NCBI GenBank assembly: GCA_037127255.1
Contig: JBANSL010000012.1
Span: forward strand, 23,198,615 to 23,262,614
Reading direction: 5' to 3'
DNA length: 64,000 nucleotides
Source: Persicaria tinctoria
Lineage: Eukaryota; Streptophyta; Magnoliopsida; Caryophyllales; Polygonaceae
Shown here in pieces: positions 27,791-37,981 of the stretch (its first letter is position 1; each line of letters starts with the position of its first letter). The translations under genes were made by a program, and so were the position numbers. The notes below the pieces were generated by a model. It was not told where the DNA came from and ran no database searches. It saw only the letters and a list, made by a program, of their open reading frames with translations.

Positions 27791-28482
27791 ATAATTATTT
27801 GACGTCATAATGTTGCAGTATTAAAGTAAACAATGTTCCAAAATATATCGATTGTATATATTAAAAGTTTCTATAAAAACAATACATAGGTAAATCACGA
27901 ATTAATAAAAGAGGACAGGTCCATTGCAAAGTCAATAAGAATGATATAGGTCGATATTTCTTCTGAAGGCCTTATCCCACCCAATGAAAATTGGATGTTG
28001 GTGCTAGTACCACCCTAGATAAATGAATTCTCACGTAGGCACGTAGCCATACCTATGAAAATGCGAGATAGTGGCTAGTTAGTGAACATATTTGCATGGG
28101 CATGAGACTAAAAAATGTTTAACGTATAGGGCATGAGACTAAAAAATGTTTAACGTATAATGGAACTCAAAACCACCCAATGAGTATTGTTGTTTACGAG
28201 GTGTATGACCAAGGTTATAATTTGTGGTGGCATATTGGATTTGCATGCAACTAGGTTTGTGGGGGGGGGGGGGAGTAGCCGATGAAGTTGCAGTAGAAGA
28301 TATATTCGTCAAATCGTTCTTCATGCTCATAAACCTACCAAGGTGAGTTGGACATCCCTCTAGTTGTCTTCTATTATACCTAGAAGCTTAGCAAATGCAG
28401 GGTATTCATAGTGACTGTCTGCATCGACATTCTTCACCTTGGTGATAAACATCGCCATGAACGGGTCTATATCATAATCTTT
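27791..28482. other. AT-rich spacer with a small tandem duplication
   Basis: No gene is recognised. A 31-bp unit (GGGCATGAGACTAAAAAATG...) is present twice in tandem, starting at 28098 and 28129. A G-run of 14 or so bases lies at about 28260-28273. Confidence 0.6.
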
Positions 28483-28990
28483 TCAAGGAAATTGTATGGG
28501 CAGAGCGGCTACGATAAGATATTCCTCGGGATTGGCTACATTAGAAGTTGCATTCTCTTCGTGTGCATCATCTGTGGATATGTTCGGGCGCCTTGATTGC
28601 TCTTGCTCCGCACGAGTTCGACCTCGGGGCCTTGATTGCTCATGACCGTGTCCCTGCCCATGACCATGTTCTCGACCTCGGGGCCTTGATTGCTCTTGCT
28701 CCGCACGAGTTCGTTCCGCTGCTTGCCTTCTCTCATAAGACAAAGGGTTTGTTTGACAGGGGTTACTATGCCCTCACCCCCTCAGTCTCCCCCTTGAGGT
28801 CTCAGTGGGCTCTGGTGGAACTAGATTTGTGTTAGCATGGAACTGACCGTCATTCAGTGACTCTGCGACTCTTGCCATCTTTGCTTCAGCTGTGTCATCT
28901 TGTTGGTATCTTTCCAATTGAAATTCTTGATGGTTATGCCTCGGACATGGTGACGAAATCAACTGAGGAGTCAACTTCAACGACATTCCA
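28483..28990 (-). pseudogene. Arg/Glu-rich frame with a 31-codon internal repeat, unrecognised
   Basis: The minus strand carries an open stretch of 86 codons rich in Arg, Glu, Gln and His (for example RTRAEQEQSRPRGR and HGHGQGHGH). A 93-bp unit, repeated at 28591 and 28684, keeps the frame. A further open stretch (28774-28986) lies upstream in another frame. Such low-complexity charged sequence is common in gag-like or linker regions of plant transposons, but no domain is visible, so it is left unassigned. Confidence 0.3.
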
Positions 28991-28999
28991 ATTCAATTG

Positions 29000-29389
29000 C
29001 TTCCAAAACATATTTTTCTGGCTTAGCATGATAGAAATACTATCTTAAATGCATTAATATATGTCATGCGCACATGGTAACTCTCTAACACTATACGATT
29101 TGAATTTCAGACAGCAAATGGTTGGTATCGTTAGCACTGGCTAAAGTGTATGATAAATCCGGTGGATTGAATTTGATTGGTAGGTTAATTCTTTTTTAGG
29201 GATTATTAGTTTAGAACCTTTGGAATATCTCTTCAGCTGTGGTTATCTTGTCTGGTGAAAATTTGAGTAATCTTGAAATCAACTACTCTGATCAAAGTGA
29301 TCAGAATTGATATAGGGGAATTGAATTCTTCCTCTTGTGTTATGAAATGCTCTTACTGCTGATAGTAGTCTGCAATCTGCAATCTACAA
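29000..29389. other. Spacer, nothing recognised
   Basis: AT-rich sequence between the Arg/Glu-rich frame and the T-run that marks the 3' end of LINE-3. No feature supported. Confidence 0.55.
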
Positions 29390-31800
29390 TTTTTTTTTTT
29401 TGATTTTAAGGGTAAATATATTAAAGTAAAATGAAAAATATACAACCTACATTGGAAAGCCTATAGAGCCCTCAGGCTACTTTGGCAAGCTATCAAAATC
29501 ATGGAACAAACCTAGGATCGTACCAATCACTATGGGTGTGTTGAACACAAAGGTTCGGTGCAACTCCTATCTCTTCGAGCCTCGGCTATCAGAAGTCGGA
29601 CCTGCACCCTAAGGATGTGTAGGACTAAATCTCCCTTCGGCTCGGCCATCAAGAGATTTAATCTTACCCAACCTTAGCACACCAAAGACCATAACCGATA
29701 ATCTACTTATCTAAATCAAGTTGCGGTTACACATAAACTTTAAAAACCTTGGGTAGCACTGCCTCTAAGGTTCTATGTCAACCTACTACCAATCAAAAAC
29801 CAAAAACTTCGGTGCAATGGTCTTCAAGGGGCACCTTCTGATTTCCTTTCCTTAAGTCTTTCAATTCAGGGAGTCATCATTTATACTTGTGCATCATTTT
29901 CAGTAGTGTGAATGACGCCTTCTTGTAACATTACTGATGACGTGAAGTGGAGGGAGAATTCATGACTTAAAACCTTGTAAACATGTTGCTTGACGATGTG
30001 TATGATCTCCTCAGGCCTCCTGCTTGTGTTGTCAAATACTTTTTCATTTCTTGCTCTCCAAAGGTAGTATATTGTTGATGCAAAAGCTATCCTCTTTGCT
30101 TTGGATTTCCATCCCTTGCGACGAGCCTCCTTCTTGAGCCATTTGAGCCCACTTTGCAGAGTGTTCATCCCACACCATATTCCAAGCCAAGCTTTTACCT
30201 GAGACCATACAGACGAAGTGAAATTACAAGCAAAGAATAGGTGTTCGTGTGATTCAGGGGCTTGATTGCAAAAGTAGCAATTAAGATTCACTTCCCTTGA
30301 TTTGATCAGATCACTTGTTGCTAACCTCCTTCGTGCTGCCAGCCATAGGATGAATGCATGTTTAGGTAGGATTGTCCTATCCCACACTACTGATCTCCAA
30401 GGAGGTTTTGGCGCCTTCCTCCTAAAATGATTGTAAGCTGCTCCAATTCTATATTTGCCTCCTTGACACCACTGTTGAAGCAGTAGTCCAGCCTCTTCAA
30501 TGGATCCTGTGGAGGTTAGTATTTCATCTCTTATGGACAAGATTTTTTTTATGAGAGGGGAGTCATTTTTCTTATGTATTTGCCGGTTCCAAACACTTCC
30601 CTCTCGGATGTATTAGTGGTGGATCCATCTAATCCACAAGATATCCTTCTTCCTTAAGATATCCCAAAGAAGTCTCGAAAGGAAAGCCGTGTTCCATGAT
30701 TTAAGGTCTTTCAAGCCCAGACCACCTTCTTCTTTTGGCAAGCACACATCCTTCCATCTTATTCTATGTGATTTCCACAAAAATTTTGCACATAGACTAT
30801 TAACTTTATCTATAAGGGTTGAAGGAGAGGGAAGGATTGAAAACCAAAAGGCCTCGATCCCCTGAAGGACAGCCCTTATAAGCTCCACTCTTCCTGCATA
30901 GGATAAGGTCTTAGAATTCCAATAACTTATGTTAGTAAGGATTTTGTCTAGAAAAGGAGAGAACTGTGATATAGTTAGCCTTCCAGAAGAGATAGGAATG
31001 CCTAGGTATCTAAAAGCGAAGACACCTTGAGAGAAACCAGTTCTGTTGGCCAAAAACTCCTTGTCCTCGGCTTTTACTCCAGCTAGAAAATAAGCAGATT
31101 TGGCTGGGTTTACTTGGAGGCCAGATACTGCAGTAAAATGATCCAAAGCTTCCAACAAAACTGTCATAGAACCTCTATCTCCTCTTGACAAAAGGATTAG
31201 ATCATCTGCATATGCAAGGTGAGATATTTGCAATAATTTGCATTTAGGGTGGAATTTAAATGATGGAGGTCTTGTTTTGCATTTCAACACCCTTGACAGG
31301 TAATCTACTGACAATACAAAGATAAGTGGAGAGATGGGGTCCCCTTGCCGTAATCCTCTCTGTCCAATGAAGTATCCCTGCAAAGTTCCATTCACATTGA
31401 TAGAAAAAGAGGTAGAGCACACACATTGAATCACCCAATGCACAAACTGAGGGGGGAAATTTAGGTGTAAGAGCATCTGTTTAATAAATCTCCAAGAGAT
31501 TGTGTCATATGCTTTCTTTAAATCAAGATTTAAAATACATCTAGGGCTAATCTTCTTCCTTGTGTATTTTCTAATCAGTTCTTGCAAAAGCATAATGTTT
31601 TCACCCATAATTCTTCCTTCAATGAACCCTATTTGAGCAGGGGAGATTATAGTCTTTAGTATAGGCGATAGACGGCAAGCAAGGATTTTGGTGATGATTT
31701 TGTACGTTACATTACAACAAGATATAGGTCTAAAATTTCTTGCAAATCCTCTCATTAATCTAGAGTGCCCTACTGCAGCAGTTGGACCAGTCATCTTCGT
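29390..31800 (-). mobile_element. LINE-3: 5'-truncated L1-type LINE, nearly intact frame
   Basis: Minus-strand LINE starting inside RT (about 31794) and ending in a poly(A) tail, seen as a run of 12 T at 29390-29401. The 3' untranslated region is about 480 bases (29402-29880). The upstream endonuclease and ORF1 are missing, as expected of 5' truncation. One in-frame stop is the only obvious lesion in the retained coding part. There is no RNase H domain after the zf-RVT segment, unlike LINE-1, -2 and -4, so it belongs to a different L1 subfamily. Confidence 0.9.
29881..31794 (-). pseudogene. LINE-3 RT and zf-RVT domain, one nonsense codon
   Basis: The frame reads through RT motifs FRPISCCNVTYK, LDLKKAYDTISW, GLRQGDPISPLIF and the catalytic box YADD (31201-31212), then the thumb (LGIPISSGRLT, YAGRVELIRAVL). 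A TAA at 30613-30615 interrupts it, but the same frame continues with YIREGSVWNRQIHKK and into the zf-RVT segment NLNCYFCNQAPESHEHLFFAC and IYYLWRARNEKVFD. It stops at 29881. A single point mutation thus separates two long open pieces of 393 and 219 codons. Confidence 0.88.
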
Positions 31801-31889
31801 TCTGATAATTGCTGAGCTTGTTTGTTGTTTTGTACTAAACCAGTTTTTAGTAATTAGTCATCAACATTTCTGGTTAAAGTTTTAATTTT

Positions 31890-33545
31890 TTGGATATGGA
31901 TTCAAGATTTTAAAATCTTGAACCTTGGGACATAAAACTTTAAATTTTCCATAATTATAAAATGGAAAAATATAGAGTCAAGACATAATTGTGAACCTAC
32001 CATTTTGAAATCATGTTTATACAAAAAAATCTCGAGCCTATAATTTTTTTAACGAAAGATTCATCCTTTAATCGTTTTTAAATGTTGGAAAAACAATATA
32101 TAATCTTGAGCCTATTTTAAATGGAGGCAATACATCATAATAAAAAAAATTGAAGCTACTTAATAAACAGACATGAAATTTAAGATATCAAGATGTCACT
32201 TTAGGGCTATATTATATATATAACTATGGGTTCAAGATTTAAAAATCTTGAACCTAACTTAAATGGAGGCAATATATGATAACAAAAACTTAAACCTACT
32301 TAATAAATTGACATGAAATGTAAAACAACAAGATGTCACTTTAGAGCTATATATAACTATGGGTTCAAGATTTAAAAATCTTGAACCTAATTTAAATGAA
32401 GGCAATACATCATAATAAAACTTGAACCTACTTAATAAACTGACATGAAATGTAAGACAACAAGATGTCACTTTAGGGCTATATATAATTATGGGTTCAA
32501 GATTTAAAAATCTTGAACCTACTTTAAATGGAGACAATACATCATAATAAAAGCTTGAACCTATTTAATAAACGAACATGAAAGGTAAGACAACAAGATG
32601 TTACTTTATGGTTCTATATAACTATGGGTTCAAGATTTTAAAATCTTGAACCTACTATAAATGAAGGCAATACATCACGAACAAAATTTAAACCTACTTA
32701 ATAAACCAACATAACTATGGGTTTAAGATTTAAAAATCTTGAACCTACTTTAAATAGAAGTTTAAGATCTTATAAGTATATCCATAGATTATAAGATGTT
32801 ATAATCTATGGGCCAATATTTATAAAATGGAGATTTTATAATTATATCTTTTATTTATAAAATGGATATTTTATAATCTATGGACCAAGATTTAAAAATT
32901 GTGAACCTACTTTAAATGGAGATTACCCATATATTCAAGATTTTTATAAATATAGGTTTAAGATCTTATATTTATATCTTTTATTAATAAGGTTAGAGAT
33001 TTTAAAATCTTGAACCAATATTTATAAAATCTTGAACACATGGTTATAAAATCATGACTAACCAGCACAAATTTTTTTTAACCTACCTTTCAAAAATCTT
33101 AAACTTATAGTTATAAAATATTGAACCTACCATTATAATAGATATTTTTATATTATAATAAACGTATTTTAAATATTTTGACATTATAATAAGCTTATAT
33201 TGACATATTTTACAACTATCAATTTGATATATAAGATAATATAAAAATCTTGAACCATAGTTATATAAAAAAAATCATGAACCTGCAACTACAATAAATA
33301 TTTCGGAATTATTTTGATATTATAAGTAGTTTCAAGATTTTTAAATATTGAACTCACAATTATAAAAAAAAAATATGTTCAAAATTTTATGAAGCAAGTT
33401 CAAGTTTTTTTTTTATAACACTAGTTCGAGATTTTATACTTATAGATTTAAGATTTTTATAATTATAGGTTTAAGATATTATAATTATATATTTTATTAA
33501 GTAGGTTCAAGATTTTAAAATCTTGAAATCATGATTGTAAAAAAA
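31890..33545. repeat. AT-rich tandem array with a TTCAAGATTT/AAATCTTGAA palindrome
   Basis: Units of about 131-134 bases repeat most clearly from 32215 to about 32700. Each carries a palindrome with arms GGTTCAAGATTT and AAATCTTGAACC (about 32229, 32360, 32494 and 32626) plus the spacers CAAGATGTCACTTTAG and ATGGAGGCAATACATCATAA. Degenerate copies extend to about 33540 and back to 31900. It is non-coding; open frames here only read the repeat. Confidence 0.85.
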
Positions 33546-33654
33546 ATGTGATAATTAAACTGTAAAAAAACGTCGATTAAATTTGGGTGATAATTAAGCC
33601 CATATATGAATTTGCGTTATTATAAAATTTATCAAAAGAAAGAACAGGTCAATA

Positions 33655-33740
33655 GCGCTTTCTTGCTCAGTTGGTTGGGCGGCTTCTACCGGTACAATGT
33701 TCGATTCTTTCTCACCACAAGATATAATTTTTATTACTCC
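33655..33740 (+). mobile_element. tRNA-like SINE head (candidate)
   Basis: A box-like TTGCTCAGTTGG (33663-33674) and B-box-like GTTCGATTC (33699-33707) are spaced 36 bases apart, as in the RNA polymerase III promoter of tRNAs and tRNA-derived SINEs. The sequence does not fold as a complete tRNA by eye, so a SINE remnant is more likely than a tRNA gene. Confidence 0.4.
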
Positions 33741-33916
33741 GTACAAAGCAACACTTCAGCACTGTACAATGCGGGCGACGCGCTTGATGTGCAAGTGGGG
33801 GCTAGCGCACAAGGTGGGAAGCGTGTGACATATTGACCAATTAAATCACTCCTCACGGTTTTCACCGTAATATTGGTTTTCACCGGAGCGCGACCTATAT
33901 ATATATATATATATAT

Positions 33917-34312
<396 letters not shown>

Positions 34313-34314
<2 letters not shown>

Positions 34315-34680
34315 AGGACCTCGCATATAGCCCCCTTCGCCAACGCTCGTATGACTGTACAAACCTCAACTCGAACAATCCTCTACACTCATTTATAAAT
34401 TTCTCCCTTGTCGCCAAATCCCCCGTGCAAATGAAGGCGGCTTGATCACAATTGCACATAATGTAGACCCAACAAAGCATATGTTTCACATTAGGGTAAA
34501 CTATCTTCAAGGCATTAATAAGACCAACCTTTCAATCAATGATAAACCCCTTTGGTGTTTTATCTCCATACATATATCGGAGTTGCGCTAATGCCCAAGC
34601 GCTCTCATTCGACCTGAAAGCAAAAGCAATACTGAAGTTCATTCCCATTCATGTGAATTCGACGAAATCAACTAAAGACA
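34313..34680 (-). pseudogene. Mutator-like (MULE) transposase fragment
   Basis: The minus strand reads MNFSIAFAFRSNESAWALAQ, then KTPKGFIID, a TGA, KVGLINALKIVYPNVKHML and CWVYIMCNCDQAA. This is the MULE transposase core, where a catalytic-region motif (usually TDR-x-x-ALxxA) precedes the LLCxWHI motif. Two in-frame TGA codons and a truncated C-terminus make it a relic. It is cut off on its 5' side by the MITE at 34716. Only one short part of the transposase remains. Confidence 0.7.
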
Positions 34681-34715
34681 TTTTGTACCTTTATATCAAG
34701 TACGAGTAATTAATA

Positions 34716-34971
34716 CTCCCCCCGTTCGACAAAATTTATCGTTTTAGAGTTTTGTTTTTGTTCGAAAAAACTTGTCATTTTAGATATTTTTGCTTCTACT
34801 TTACTAAAATGCCCTTGATTTGATTGATGTGTTGTGAGTTGTAGCTTTTTTTGATAGAGTAAAAAGTAGAGTAATAAATGAGGGTAAATTAGTAAAAATG
34901 GAGTGTAATTATTAGCTTTATGAAAAGTTGTGTGGATAGTTAAAATGACAAGTTTTGCCGAAAGGATGGAG
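34716..34971. mobile_element. Stowaway-type (Tc1/mariner) MITE
   Basis: Terminal inverted repeats start CTCCCCCCGTTCGACAAAAT and end with its imperfect complement (GTTTTGCCGAAAGGATGGAG). TA target-site duplications flank it (34714-34715 and 34972-34973). At 256 bp and without coding capacity it fits Stowaway. Confidence 0.88.
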
Positions 34972-34973
34972 TA

Positions 34974-35873
34974 TTGGGTAAAATCCACCTATGGTCCCTG
35001 AACTTTGACTAAATATTCAAACGGGTCCCTGAAACTTTATTTTTGTTCATTAAAGTCCATGAGCTTTGATATTTTGTACACATTTGGTCCCTCTGTAAGT
35101 GAATTTGTTAAATATATGTGTTAAATAATGATATAGAATCAATGTATTTTGGTAAATTAATGGAATAAGTTAGGTTATTCACATGTAATTGCTTGATATT
35201 TGTTTTACTAAAGTAAAAAATTATATTATATTAATAATATATGTTTTTTAAAAAATATTTTTTATAATAAAAAAAACTTTCTATTTTCCAACTAAATGGT
35301 ATAATTTTCCGTTGATATTTTATTTTAAAGTATTTTAATGACCGAAAATTTCTTACTTAATTAAAAAAAATTAAAATTTGTCTTGTTATAAAAAAATAAA
35401 CTCTACTTTTGCTATAAAAAAAATTCTATTTGTGTTAACAAAATAAACTCTGTTTTTAATAAATAAGAAAATTTTAGTCATTAAAATACTTTAAAATAAA
35501 CTATTATTGGAAAATTATAACGGTTGGTAAAAAAATAGAAAGTGTTTTTGATAAATAAAAAAAAATATGCTTTGTTTTAAGAACACTCTATTATATATGA
35601 TGACTTTTGAGAAGAAAAAAGCTTATTTTTTTTACTTTAGTAAAACAAATTCCAGTCAATTACAATATATTGTATAACCTAACTAATGTAATTAATACAA
35701 AAATACATTGATTCTATATCATTACTTAACACATATTCAACAAATTTACCAACAGAGGGACCAAATGTGTACAAAGTATCAAAGTTCAGGGACTTCAATG
35801 AACAAAAATAAAGTTTAGTGACTCGTTTGAACATTTGGTCAAAGTTCAAGGACCATAGGTGGATTTTACCCAA
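34974..35873. mobile_element. Foldback-type element with ~140-bp inverted repeats
   Basis: The first and last ~140 bases are inverted copies: the left arm starts TTGGGTAAAATCCACCTATGG, where TTGGGTAAAATCCACC is exact at both ends. The arms contain GGTCCCTGAACTTTGAC and TTTGGTCCCTCTGT blocks. The AT-rich core (35100-35730) is non-coding. The left end abuts the TA duplication of the Stowaway MITE. I see no clear target-site duplication of its own. Confidence 0.8.
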
Positions 35874-37034
35874 TTAATATTACGACATAGCATAAAATAA
35901 ACCCGTGCACTAATGCCCAAGCACCCCATTGCGGCATTTTGATATGTTGTCACCATATCTTTGTCGTGATCATACCACCAAGCACTGAAGGAGGGGTGGG
36001 CTGGGCTTTGCTGCAGCCCACCCCAATTTTCATACAGAATATATATAATATAGCTAAGATTTAGAACACAAGGTAGAAAATGGGCCAATGGTATTGGGCT
36101 TGCACTAGAACCACTTAGCCCTGAGTTCGATTCATACCACACATGGTTGCTAGTAAACACCTTTGTGTAATTTGGGTATTTGTGCTAAGTAGAAATCTTC
36201 GTTGGAGCCCTTAATAGATGTTATTGCACATGTTGATGTCATATATAGAATAATATTACGGTGTAATCAATTGTAAGAAAATAGATTTCTAAGAAGCTAT
36301 CAATATACTTGATCGACTTCTACTTCCATGTGTAATGAATTCGCCATTTGGGAACCTACCGCAAACAACCGAAGAGAGAAATTATAAACTCTTGACCACG
36401 CGATTTACAACTCTCCACATCAACGCTAATCACTACATAAGTGGTCCTAATTATTAGGCAACATGATGTGGAATAACCATTTTTATTCTAGAATGTCCCT
36501 CTCTTCTCCGATCTCTCACTCTTTCGCCGACGTCCTCATATCTCAACAGTTGAATTCAGAGTCGTTTCATCTTCTACTAAGCTGTGCAACAAGTTACGTA
36601 CGGAGCCCTTTCATCTTCTAGTAAGGGCTTCTTTGGGACGGCTATAGAGCTGTTACGCAACCTGTTGCTGAGCCATTTTGCCTTCCAATAAGAGTTTTAA
36701 TGGTTGTTTTAGCTTTTCTATTGTTATTGAAGCAAAATAAATGTTGATTTCTCATATCTGCCTCGATAAGAAATGAGTTGAACTCGAGTCAAGCCTTAAT
36801 TTGGACTTGGGTTTTAAAATATGTTCATGTTCAATCCGTTTGATAAATATAAACGAGTTTGGCTCGATTTTTTTTATGTATATTTGCGCATAACATATTA
36901 ATTAAGGAATTTTTTTTATAAATTCCACAAATTCAAGCTATTTGAGCTAAAGTCGAGTCGAGTAATGTTCTCATATTTGGAAAAGAATAGTGAGAGCCAA
37001 ACTTTTTCAAACCAAGCCTAAAGCGAACTCATAT
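35874..37034. other. Spacer without recognisable genes
   Basis: Apart from the SINE-like promoter boxes this stretch shows no coding frame or element end that I can support. Confidence 0.5.
36081..36175 (+). mobile_element. Second tRNA-like SINE head (candidate)
   Basis: A TGGGCCAATGGT stretch resembling an A box (36081-36092) is followed 42 bases later by GAGTTCGATTC, a B-box match (36123-36133). The spacing is slightly long. This is weak evidence and nothing else is recognisable in 35874-37034. Confidence 0.3.
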
Positions 37035-37430
37035 TGTGGAGAATATGAGTTGAGAGTGTCCCACATTGAATAAAAATTGAATCCAAACCTTGCATATAAG
37101 CCGGTGGGCTACCCCACCTAACGCCAATTGGTTTTAGGATGGAACCCCACCCGACTTGTGTGCTCGACTTGGTTGGGCGTGCGTTGCCCCCTCCCCCGCG
37201 GTGGGTCACCGTTATTTCAAATGGTATCAGAGCCGAGGTTCGGCTGAATCCAAGCCTGCGGTGAGTCACCGTTATTTCAAATGGTATCAGAGCCGAGGTT
37301 CGGCTGAATCCAAGCCTTGCATATCAACCGGTGGGCTACCCCACCTAACGCCAATTGTTTTAGGATGGGGCTTGGGCGTGCGTTGCCCCCCCCCCCCCCC
37401 CCCTCCCCCGCGTCGGATGACCCACCATTG
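37035..37430 (+). mobile_element. TRIM-like LTR fragment with duplicated primer binding site
   Basis: The block starts TGTGGAGAATATGAG, contains GTCCCACATTGAA and CCAATTGGTTTTAGGATGGA (blocks shared with 10105-10309) and leads into TGGTATCAGAGCC, an initiator tRNA-Met primer site at 37222. A 60-bp unit carrying the site is duplicated, so the site recurs at 37282. After it, part of the LTR sequence (GGTGGGCTACCCCACCTAACG) repeats at about 37330-37350, followed by a C-run of 19 or so bases. There is no coding capacity. Confidence 0.65.
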
Positions 37431-37981
37431 ATTTAAAACATATAATGGCACCATACAAATCCACTTAAAAGAAAAAAAAAAATTTGTTGACGTAGGCGTC
37501 GTAAATCTTTGCCATCAAACTCTCTTTTGATAATTAAGATTTGTTGAATTTCATATGGTATTTGAGGGGAACCTATTCCTAAAAACGAGTTAGGAAGAAA
37601 TTGCATTGATGTTTCCTTGATTGGGTTAATACAATAGGGGTTGTTGACAATAATAAAAAATTAGCAGCAGTCAACCAGAACTTAAACTATGAGAAAGGTA
37701 TTAACATCCTATTTGGCATAATCTAATTTTAATGTGAGAATTCGTCTTAAATGTACAACACAATGACAAAATAAGAGTAGCTTCCTACAGGCTATGGGAG
37801 GAAAAATGAAGCGAACAGTCAATAGACTCAAAACGTTGACAAGAACGACTTGGTTTATTTCAAGAACAGCTTAAATATCTAGTGCACCCCATAAATCTGC
37901 ATCTTTCAGCACTTGCATTTCATACTGCTCCATATGATCAGAGTTCTATATAGAAGAAGATAGAACTTAGAAGCATCATCA
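37431..37981. other. Upstream region of ankyrin-PGG copy 1
   Basis: No gene is seen. It should contain the promoter of the ankyrin gene but I cannot name a TATA box with confidence. Confidence 0.45.

Noticed and set aside
33655..33740. Possible tRNA gene from A- and B-box matches
   Set aside because: No acceptor stem or full cloverleaf could be formed by eye, so I only keep a weak SINE-head call.
35874..36160. Continuation of the Mutator transposase right of the foldback element
   Set aside because: A TAATGCCCAAGC stretch resembles part of 34585-34600, but translation shows no transposase motif.
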